From: Oscillospiraceae bacterium
GTDB taxonomy: Bacteria > Bacillota > Clostridia > Clostridiales > Clostridiaceae
Length of the DNA: 10,795 nucleotides
Assembly: GCA_009785875.1 (NCBI GenBank)
Contig: WQUF01000301.1
Coordinates: forward strand, 1 to 10,795
Reading direction: 5' to 3'
Shown here: positions 5,283 to 10,795 of the stretch, one piece after another
Layout: the number at the start of each line of letters is the position of its first letter
Position numbering within the stretch: position 1 is the stretch's first letter
Translations under genes and position numbers: made by a program
Notes under the pieces: model-generated
Database searches by the model: none
What the model saw: the letters and a program-made list of their open reading frames with translations, nothing else
Told to the model about the DNA's origin: nothing

Positions 5283-6287
5283 TTATATATTGTTTCGTTT
5301 TAGTAAAATACGCTTACAACTGTGAGTTCTCACAAATTGAATGTCTATAAGATATTCATTTTTAAATATGTCCTTTTTGGCATTTAATCGTTTTACCATT
5401 ATAGCAGGATTAAGATTAAAACTATCATCTTGCTTTTTTAGCTCGCTTGCGAGTTCAGTTGCCGTTCCACTCCACTCATCTTGTAAAAAGTTGTCTAATT
5501 GAACAAAGATAATGTCTTCATCCGAGCCACTTCCAATATCATTTCCAATGAAAATCCAACGGCATTTTTTTGAATCAAAACGAAGATTAAAGCAGAAACT
5601 TTCAGTATCACGATTAGAGATTGTAAGCTTTGCTTCGTTCTCAATGCGGTCGATTTTTTCAAGAACGAATACGCCATCCACTGCTCCAATTAAGCCAGTA
5701 CTTCCAGATATGGTGTTCAGTGGATCTTGGTCATACATTTTTCGTGTATGATGAACGAGAAGTATTGTCAGCGGATGGCTGTTTGTGATCTCTCGAAGCC
5801 AGCTCATGTCTCGATAATCACAAGCATAAAGGTTTTTATCTTGCCTAGAGTTTCGGATATGTTCAAGTGTATCAATGGCAATGAGATTTGTACTGGGATT
5901 CATTAAGAGAAAGTTATTAATTTGATCTAGTAGCCCATTTTGTAAACCGAAAGAAGTGATCGCTAAATGTAGGTGAGAAATATCCAAACTTTCGGCTTCC
6001 ATTTGTCTCAACCGATTCTGCAATCGATTATATGTATCTTCTAAGGCAAGATACAAAACATTGCTCTTTTCTGTAGAAAAATTCCAAAGTTTACTGCCTG
6101 TAGCAACAGATTGGCATAAGTCCAGTGCTAACCAAGACTTTCCAATTTTAGGACTTCCAGCTAAGATAAATAGACCATGTGGAAGGATTTTTTTGACAGT
6201 GAATTTTAATGGCTCAAAGGTTTGTGCCATGAGTGTATTGCCATCTATAGTAGAGAGAATTTTTGGTATTTTATTATTTAGAGTCAT
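5283..6287 (-). CDS. RepA-like RecA-fold ATPase (AAA_25 / replicative helicase type)
   Basis: This 334-aa protein resembles plasmid RepA and phage-type hexameric helicases that unwind or load at replication origins. Motifs: Walker A, AGSPKIGKSW (43-52); ALED (81-84) with the likely catalytic Glu; Walker B, LIAIDT (135-140); LLVHHTRK (176-183); and SGSTGLIGAVDGV (194-206), typical of this family. The last 80 residues, from about DEDIIFVQL, look like a winged-helix domain (TATELASELKK, NPAIMVKRLN). The start at 6287 is chosen because AAAGGAGG lies upstream; an ATG 27 codons earlier falls only about seven bases after the predicted transcription start and has no ribosome site. It is transcribed leftward from a consensus promoter divergent from the Xre gene, and its 3' end faces the iteron region. 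A repair or RecA-type role on other elements is possible, but replication fits the setting best. Confidence 0.82.
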   Translation of the reverse strand: MTLNNKIPKILSTIDGNTLMAQTFEPLKFTVKKILPHGLFILAGSPKIGKSWLALDLCQSVATGSKLWNFSTEKSNVLYLALEDTYNRLQNRLRQMEAESLDISHLHLAITSFGLQNGLLDQINNFLLMNPSTNLIAIDTLEHIRNSRQDKNLYACDYRDMSWLREITNSHPLTILLVHHTRKMYDQDPLNTISGSTGLIGAVDGVFVLEKIDRIENEAKLTISNRDTESFCFNLRFDSKKCRWIFIGNDIGSGSDEDIIFVQLDNFLQDEWSGTATELASELKKQDDSFNLNPAIMVKRLNAKKDIFKNEYLIDIQFVRTHSCKRILLKRNNI

Positions 6288-6381
6288 TGAATTTCCTCCT
6301 TTACTTTTCGTATAAACTATGTTAACATGAATATAAAGTGACATGGCATGTACTGACAATGTATTCATACATCATTTTATG

Positions 6382-6410
6382 ATTATATATGATATATTAC
6401 TTCGTGTCAA
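6382..6410 (-). promoter_or_regulatory. Consensus sigma-70-type promoter for the ATPase gene
   Basis: On the minus strand, TTGACA (6410-6405), a 17-base spacer and TATAAT (6387-6382) match the consensus exactly. Transcription would start near 6375, giving a leader of about 88 bases before the ATPase start. Such a strong promoter on a replication gene normally needs a repressor, which fits the adjoining Xre gene and the operator overlapping the -35. Confidence 0.85.
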
Positions 6411-6419
6411 CATGACGAA
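6401..6419. promoter_or_regulatory. Probable Xre operator overlapping the -35 element
   Basis: TTCGT (6401-6405) and ACGAA (6415-6419) form a perfect 5-bp inverted repeat around nine bases, with GTCA and TGAC inside. It covers the -35 of the leftward promoter and lies 24 bases before the Xre start codon. A related half, GTTAACATGA (6321-6330), matches GTCAACATGA (6406-6415) at nine of ten bases and could be a second site in the ATPase leader. A bound repressor would block the ATPase promoter; effect on its own gene is uncertain because I see no convincing rightward promoter. Confidence 0.55.
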
Positions 6420-6443
6420 TATATTATTTTAAGGAGAATTTAT

Positions 6444-6899
6444 ATGGCTGACTTTGGGAGTAGAGTTAAAGAATTGAGAAAATCAAAAGGACTTACGCAG
6501 CGGAAGATGGCTGATATTTTAGGTATTACAGAACGTAATTACCAGAGATATGAAGCGACTAATAGCCCAAGCAACGAAAATTTATTGAAGATGGCAAATT
6601 TCTTTAAGGTACCGACGGACTACCTTTTAGGGCGTACTGATGATCCAGACTTTATCGTAGTTAATGAACAGATAAAAGAGGTTATGGCTGATAAGGAATT
6701 AAGTTTGAAGGCGAAAGGGTTGTACATGCAATTATGTTATTATTCCTATGACAATAAAGTCGAGATAAATAATGTAGAAGAATTTCTTAATATTAACAGA
6801 ATATCTAAGGATGAGTTTGATGGTGCTATAAGCGAATTAGTAGAACAGAAGTACATCGCAAACCAAAACAAATTGGTTTACTCATTTAGAAATTCTTAG
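6444..6899 (+). CDS. Xre-family regulator with C-terminal winged-helix-like domain
   Basis: Residues 7-62 form an HTH_3/Cro-C1 domain (VKELRKSKGLTQRKMADILG, then YQRYEATNSPSNENLLKMANFFKVPTDYLLGR). Residues 72-148 are not a usual dimerisation or peptidase region: LSLKAKGLYMQLCYYS (87-102) and the following EFDGAISELVEQKYIA (124-139) resemble the winged-helix domains of phage and plasmid replication organisers (HTH_36-like). The protein may therefore both repress the divergent ATPase promoter and bind origin DNA; the second part is inference. Start supported by AAGGAG seven bases upstream. It opens a rightward cluster with two small genes, shares an intergenic region with the ATPase, and has a palindrome at 6401-6419 as a likely operator. 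It ends with TAG. Confidence 0.87.
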   Translation: MADFGSRVKELRKSKGLTQRKMADILGITERNYQRYEATNSPSNENLLKMANFFKVPTDYLLGRTDDPDFIVVNEQIKEVMADKELSLKAKGLYMQLCYYSYDNKVEINNVEEFLNINRISKDEFDGAISELVEQKYIANQNKLVYSFRNS

Positions 6900-6914
6900 A
6901 TTTACTAATAGTTT

Positions 6915-6934
6915 GAGTATCTTGTTTCATACTC
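6915..6934 (+). other. Small hairpin between the Xre gene and the 78-aa gene
   Basis: GAGTAT (6915-6920) and ATACTC (6929-6934) form a 6-bp stem with an eight-base loop, 26 bases before the next start codon. No T-tract follows, so it is more likely an mRNA processing or attenuation element than a full terminator. Confidence 0.3.
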
Positions 6935-6960
6935 TAATATCTAACACAAGGAGGCTCAAT

Positions 6961-7197
6961 ATGGAAAAAGTATTTTTAAAAATTGTTGCTGAATTTAACA
7001 CTTCAGGAGAAATTAAACCGTTAAAGATCATATGGGAAGATGGGCGGAATTTTGAAATTGATAGAGTAATGTATATTAATAATTGTGTGAATATTGAAGA
7101 TGGGGGAGTTGGGATTAGCTATGTATGTAGAGTTAGAAATAAAATAGTAAAAATTTTTTTAGAAGATAATAAATGGTTTTTAAATAGAACTCAATAG
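6961..7197 (+). CDS. Small conserved-type protein, 78 aa, function unknown
   Basis: AAGGAGG six bases before the ATG at 6961 fixes the start; the frame is open further upstream but without a ribosome site. The sequence looks like a compact beta-rich domain: FLKIVAEFNTSGEIKP (5-20), IIWEDGRNFEIDRV (23-36), a GGVGISYVCRVRNK strand pair (48-61) and a final LEDNKWFL (67-74). I recall small Firmicute proteins with the same WEDGR.FEIDRV and closing EDxxWF pattern, often near regulators or SOS-type polymerase genes, but no polymerase is present here and I do not assign a function. It follows the Xre gene by 61 bases and its TAG stop abuts the next ATG directly (TAGATG). Confidence 0.75.
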   Translation: MEKVFLKIVAEFNTSGEIKPLKIIWEDGRNFEIDRVMYINNCVNIEDGGVGISYVCRVRNKIVKIFLEDNKWFLNRTQ

Positions 7198-7743
7198 ATG
7201 CTCTCAAACCACAGATTGAAGGTGATAAATATAGCTAAAAAGAAGAAAAAAAATTCAGTGTTTACATATAAAAAAGCTCAGCGTATTCCCAAAGCAAAAC
7301 AGTGGCTTATAACTTATAAAGGTTCTACTAATGAAATCATCAGAAATTACAGAGAGAAGTTTCATGTAGATGTTAAAGCTGCAATTAATGACTTACAAAA
7401 GATTGGTGTTGAATTTACACAAGAATATCTTGATACAGTGTTGAAAAGTGAGGAAGATAGGATTCGGCAGCTTCATTTGAAAAAAGAGAAGAAACAAGCG
7501 CAAGATGCAGATTTCTATGATGAATATTCAAACGATACTTTTGCTTTTATTGCTGGCTATACTTCTGGAGGAGCACCCTATGGAGTTACATGGGATGAAC
7601 TTGGCATTGATCCATACGCTTCTTATGAAGAGATTGAAGATGCATATTATAGAATGGGTCATATGGAAGACATGGAAGAAGATATTGAATATGAAGAAGA
7701 TGACTTAGATTTTTATGAAGAAGAGGAAATGGATGATAAATAA
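7198..7743 (+). CDS. Conserved-type acidic-tailed protein, up to 181 aa; start codon uncertain
   Basis: The N-terminus is very basic (AKKKKKN, then YKKAQRIPKAKQWL), the middle helical (NYREKFHVDVKAAINDLQKIGVE, EEDRIRQLHLKKEKKQ), then DTFAFIAGYTSGGAPYGVTWDE (113-134), and the last 25 residues are almost all Asp and Glu. I have no function for it, although the IAGYTSGGAPYG stretch looks conserved. The ATG at 7198 touches the preceding TAG and has no ribosome site of its own. A good site, AAGGTGA (7219-7225), instead lies five bases before ATA (7231-7233), which is followed by GCTAAAAAG; an ATG there would give the expected MAKKKK start and 170 aa. Either the start mutated to ATA or translation restarts at 7198 after the upstream stop. 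Last gene of the Xre cluster; ends with TAA. Confidence 0.75.
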   Translation: MLSNHRLKVINIAKKKKKNSVFTYKKAQRIPKAKQWLITYKGSTNEIIRNYREKFHVDVKAAINDLQKIGVEFTQEYLDTVLKSEEDRIRQLHLKKEKKQAQDADFYDEYSNDTFAFIAGYTSGGAPYGVTWDELGIDPYASYEEIEDAYYRMGHMEDMEEDIEYEEDDLDFYEEEEMDDK

Positions 7744-7760
7744 TTTGTAACCATCCTGTT

Positions 7761-7827
7761 TAAAATTTTGAATTTTCAGAGAATCCACAGTATATAAATG
7801 AAATTATATACTATGGGTTCTTTCAAA
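7761..7827. terminator. Bidirectional terminator, copy 2 of the repeated element
   Basis: A 17-base stem (7781-7797 with 7804-7820, around GTATATAA / TTATATAC) with a T-G pair and one mismatch has a 6-base loop. It lies between convergent genes, after the 181-aa gene and beyond the end of the leftward DUF6273-like gene, so it can end both transcripts. It shares its flank TAAAATTTTGAA, the stem core and the TTTCAAA end with 4795-4860, with several compensating and non-compensating changes. Confidence 0.75.
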
Positions 7828-7862
7828 GTTGGGTTTAGGAGAGTTAGAATTAATTTTATGGT

Positions 7863-8702
7863 TTATTTTACCAGATTTGATGCTAATGCAGATGGGCTAT
7901 AAGCTAACTCGCTAGATACTTCCCTCGCATTACGGGACTCAGAATCAAGAGATACGGAAATCTCTTTTGCCCACTTATCTAAATCTATAGATTGTCTTGC
8001 AGCATATCGAGAATTAGCCAATACATCATTTCGTGAATTCCATAGATTCAGATTATGGTTCTTTGTTATACCCCAGAGCCACTCAGAAAGGTTTTTTACT
8101 TGAGCTTGCAGTTCTTCATATGACATTAATTCTTGAGCAGGATCACCTTCAATGGGTCTAGTAATAGCTCTAGTATCTATTTCTCCAAATTCTTTTTCGC
8201 TTATTAGAGTAATAGGTTCAATTGCATGAACTCTTAGGAAACTATCTTCAGAAAATGCAGCAAACCAATTATCAACCGCTTCACAGATCGATCCAATATA
8301 ACTATCACCAACTTGCTTATCATAGGGTATATAATGATCTGCGTTGTCAGGTGAAAACGTGGATTTTAAAAGAGTATTTTTGCTAACAATAAGGGTTCTT
8401 CCATCTAGGACAGCTAAAACTTTGAACTCTCTACCATCAAGAATGATCATATCATCTATAAAATATTCATCAAGCCAGAGAGCAGGACGTACACCTATCT
8501 TAACATTCACATCGCTTCCTGAGAAATCACCAGAGCTATTAATACATTGTGACTGGAACTCATTGTTACCTTTAGATCGCAGCCAATAAGAATCTGGAGT
8601 CCTAGATCTGTCTTTTGAAATTCTACTCTCAGAATCAGGCATATATTTCATAACTTCTGAATAGCTGAGAATAAAAGCTTTACCCTTTGTGCTATTGCTC
8701 AT
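7863..8702 (-). CDS. DUF6273-type protein with apparently permuted domain halves, 279 aa
   Basis: DUF6273 proteins usually have an early part with a D/GG.(E/D)WRVL..LLLS pattern and a late part with LLS..EV..Y, WWLRSPG and GVRPALWL. Here the late part comes first: KAFILSYSEVMKYM (8-21), YWLRSKG (39-45), VGVRPALWL at about 69-77 (IGVRPALWL). It is followed by what looks like the early part: LDGREFKVLAVLDGRTLIVSKN (88-109) and VDNWFAAF (143-150), then LISEKEF (166-172). Residues 190-279 are helical and unrecognised. There is no signal peptide. The function of the family is unknown; I see no reverse transcriptase or template repeat. GGAGG seven bases before the ATG supports the start. It follows the topoisomerase gene by 21 bases, so it belongs to that operon. 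The family call is from remembered motifs. Confidence 0.7.
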   Translation of the reverse strand: MSNSTKGKAFILSYSEVMKYMPDSESRISKDRSRTPDSYWLRSKGNNEFQSQCINSSGDFSGSDVNVKIGVRPALWLDEYFIDDMIILDGREFKVLAVLDGRTLIVSKNTLLKSTFSPDNADHYIPYDKQVGDSYIGSICEAVDNWFAAFSEDSFLRVHAIEPITLISEKEFGEIDTRAITRPIEGDPAQELMSYEELQAQVKNLSEWLWGITKNHNLNLWNSRNDVLANSRYAARQSIDLDKWAKEISVSLDSESRNAREVSSELAYSPSALASNLVK

Positions 8703-8723
8703 TAAAATACCTCCATCTCCACA

Positions 8724-10795
8724 TTAATCGAACTTAAACTCTATTCTATTGGTTACTTTATTAAATACCAGATAAGCTTCAAAAGTCTTACCTGTTTTTT
8801 TGCTCTTTAAACCCTTGAGTTTATCTTTTGTCTTTCCTAAAGTTAATAGTTCTTTCACCATTTTTAGTGGTATCTTTTTATCACAGATTTCTTTGAATAT
8901 TTGCAAACCGCATCCCTCAACCAATTTCCATTCCCCAGATGATTCAACCTTTTCAAACTTATTGCTTGAGCACATGTATGTGTTTTTACTTTCAATTACA
9001 TCGCAGCCACATTTTTTTGAGCATTTACCTATGATTATCTTTGTTGTTTGTGGGTTACCTATTGATTTACCGATATAAGCAGTATCTTTATGAGCATTAA
9101 ATACTTGTACTACACTTAGCTGAATAGCATTAACATCTTTAATACTTCCATCAGCAATGCCTTCTTGGAGTAACCACCATTTAGCAGTTATATCAGCACC
9201 TTTAATCTCATCTGGAAGAAGGTGATAGAATTCTCGTCCTTTATTAGTAGATCTTATATCTTTACCTTTAACCTCAATAAATTCACGTTCTTTAAGTTTA
9301 TCGATGATTGTAGATCTCGTAGCAGTTGTGCCAATACCTCCATGTTCACCTTTTTTACCATCATCTTTACGCTTAAGAATTTCCTTTATTTCTGAGTTAG
9401 TTACATATTTAGCGATTGATGACATGTCAGTTAAAAGCGTTCCTTCAGTATATGATTTAGGTGGGGAAGTCTTTTTTTCAGTTATTTCACTTTTTACAAT
9501 ATTACCATCGTGTTCTCCTTCATTGAGCCATATATCACACTTATGCTTATTTTCGTCATCTTCATCATTCATATTATTAAAAGCTGCTTTGAATCCTTTA
9601 GATTTTTCATGGTAAGCTTTGTATATGAAATCTCCGTATTCAGTATTGAACACTGATTCGCTTTTATCATAAATATATGGCTCCATAAACTGCATTGCAT
9701 ATCTTTGAACTATTGCACGATATACAGCACTTTCACCACTAGATAGCTTATTGATATCAAAAGAAGATTTCTGTGGGATGATTCCATGATGTGCCGATAC
9801 ATTGCTATTATTAAATGCTTTAGAAGTCAATGAATAGTCTAACACCCAATTCTCATTGAGATTTTTCATAGCAATTGTCATCACTTCTTTTGCCTCTTGG
9901 TGATGTTCTGACTTTAGATATTGACAATCTGTTCGGTTATAAGTTATTGCTTTAAATTTATCTCTAAGTGTTTGTGTAAATTCAAGGGTTTGAGAAGCAG
10001 TAAAGCCATAGAGTTTATTCATCTCACTCTGAAGGACAGTTAAATTGTAAGGAAGAGGAGGAAGTTTACGCTTTTCAGTTACTTTTGTTTTTATTTTTAC
10101 TGATGTCTTTATAGTTTCCAAGTCCTTCTGGATGTTTTCAAGTATTGATCTTTCAAAAATTTTCTTTTCATCTGCGAGAATAGAAGCTAAAGGTCTAAAT
10201 TCAAAAGGTACCTCTAAAAAACTGCAAGTATCAACGAATGCAGTTAGTTCGTAATATTTTCTTTCAATATGGTTTAAGATTTCCTCATCTCTATTTACAA
10301 TAAGCCCTAAAGTTGGAGTCTGTACCCTCCCAACAGACACATTTTGATGTAAACGCATAGCTGCTAAACGGCTCTCATTTATCCCAAAACAGAAATCAGC
10401 CATTGATCTTGCATATGCAGCTTTCCCCATAAATTCATATTTTCCATTATCCTCAAGATGGTCAAAGGCTTTTGCGATATTTTCAGGGATGTTATCATTG
10501 ACTAGAACACGTAATACTTTGCCATGGTATCCACAATATTGCAAAATTTCATCGACTATTAACTGTCCTTCATCGTCAGGGTCACCAGCATGAATAACAT
10601 ACTCAGCATCTTTTAAAAGTCCTTTGATCTGATCTACTATTTGAGATTTTCCTTTTGAAGGTACCTTTTTCCAATTAGGAATGAATATAGGAAGCTTGTC
10701 TATATTAAATTCTTTATTCCATTCCCACTCTTTATTGATTTTGCTTGGGTCAACTAATTCTAAGATATGACCTGAAGCAGCACAGACAGTGTATC
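8724..10795 (-). CDS. topB: DNA topoisomerase III (type IA), 5' end outside the window
   Basis: Type IA topoisomerases relax or unlink DNA through a single-strand break held by a Tyr. The frame is open to the right edge, giving 689 visible residues; about 40-60 are missing. Seen in order: SGHILEL (TOPRIM start), HAGDPDDEGQLIVDE (acidic TOPRIM motif, codons 10566-10583; the usual DREG Arg is Asp), SVGRVQTPTL, and AITYNRTDC with the active Tyr near visible residue 285 (9939-9941). After GGIGTTATRSTIIDKL, a Cys-rich part (CSKKCGCD..YMCSS..GCG) resembles a zinc ribbon, followed by a topoisomerase C-terminal repeat (LLTLGKTKDKLKGLKSKKTGKTFEAYLV). Such enzymes are common on Firmicute plasmids and conjugative elements, where they act in replication or transfer. 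It is upstream of the DUF6273-like gene. A TTG at 10542-10544 is internal, not the start. Confidence 0.92.
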   Translation of the reverse strand, partial: YTVCAASGHILELVDPSKINKEWEWNKEFNIDKLPIFIPNWKKVPSKGKSQIVDQIKGLLKDAEYVIHAGDPDDEGQLIVDEILQYCGYHGKVLRVLVNDNIPENIAKAFDHLEDNGKYEFMGKAAYARSMADFCFGINESRLAAMRLHQNVSVGRVQTPTLGLIVNRDEEILNHIERKYYELTAFVDTCSFLEVPFEFRPLASILADEKKIFERSILENIQKDLETIKTSVKIKTKVTEKRKLPPLPYNLTVLQSEMNKLYGFTASQTLEFTQTLRDKFKAITYNRTDCQYLKSEHHQEAKEVMTIAMKNLNENWVLDYSLTSKAFNNSNVSAHHGIIPQKSSFDINKLSSGESAVYRAIVQRYAMQFMEPYIYDKSESVFNTEYGDFIYKAYHEKSKGFKAAFNNMNDEDDENKHKCDIWLNEGEHDGNIVKSEITEKKTSPPKSYTEGTLLTDMSSIAKYVTNSEIKEILKRKDDGKKGEHGGIGTTATRSTIIDKLKEREFIEVKGKDIRSTNKGREFYHLLPDEIKGADITAKWWLLQEGIADGSIKDVNAIQLSVVQVFNAHKDTAYIGKSIGNPQTTKIIIGKCSKKCGCDVIESKNTYMCSSNKFEKVESSGEWKLVEGCGLQIFKEICDKKIPLKMVKELLTLGKTKDKLKGLKSKKTGKTFEAYLVFNKVTNRIEFKFD

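Noticed and set aside
747..7197. Element-wide recoding of TAG as a sense codon
   Set aside because: Several genes end in TAG just before other stops or new ribosome sites, the usual sign of normal termination, and no suppressor tRNA is seen; only mobC gives a coding-like extension.
7863..8702. Target gene of a diversity-generating retroelement, since the WLRS/GVRPALWL part recalls C-type lectin-like variable proteins
   Set aside because: No reverse transcriptase, template repeat or run of variable AAY codons is visible, and the domain lies at the N-terminus.
10542..10544. TTG as the start of the topoisomerase gene
   Set aside because: The upstream frame encodes the TOPRIM motifs SGHILEL and DPDDEGQ, so the true start is beyond the right edge.

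Overview
The window looks like part of a mobilisable plasmid or integrative element from a low-GC Firmicute, possibly a gut Clostridia or Erysipelotrichia lineage. Reasons: it is strongly AT-rich, the ribosome binding sites are strong AGGAGG-type, the MobC/MobP mobilisation genes and type IA topoisomerase are of the kind carried by such elements, and one protein has DUF6273-type motifs. No rRNA, tRNA, integrase, transposase, CRISPR array or resistance gene was seen.

Layout. Positions 135-1364 hold two leftward genes of unknown function (205 and 193 aa), an operon running toward the left edge. Positions 1392-2078 are non-coding and packed with inverted repeats and a chain of hairpins, three of which have the same GCTG loop; this is the best oriT candidate. 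Positions 2079-4788 form a rightward mobilisation operon: mobC, with an in-frame amber codon before a coding-looking tail; a short relaxase-like gene; a second, longer relaxase paralogue overlapping it by 4 bases; and a coiled-coil protein with a C-terminal membrane anchor. A strong terminator follows. Positions 4861-5282 have iteron-like 31-bp tandem repeats, a very AT-rich stretch and hairpins, and look like a replication origin. Positions 5283-6287 (leftward) encode a RepA-like RecA-fold ATPase. A consensus promoter with an overlapping operator separates it from a divergent Xre-type regulator (6444-6899), followed by two small conserved-looking genes. A second copy of the terminator sequence sits at 7761-7827. 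Positions 7863-10795 form a leftward operon of topoisomerase III (5' end outside the window) and a DUF6273-like protein.

How the parts may work together (inference): MobC and the relaxase act at an oriT in 1392-2078; the ATPase, Xre/winged-helix protein and iterons form a replication and copy-control module; topoisomerase III helps resolve or unlink DNA during replication or transfer. The points most worth a second look are the tandem relaxases, the first with Cys/Phe where the second has its candidate catalytic Tyr; the hairpin array; the mobC amber codon; the terminator repeats bracketing the replication module; a likely ATG-to-ATA start change in the 181-aa gene; and the permuted DUF6273 domain order.
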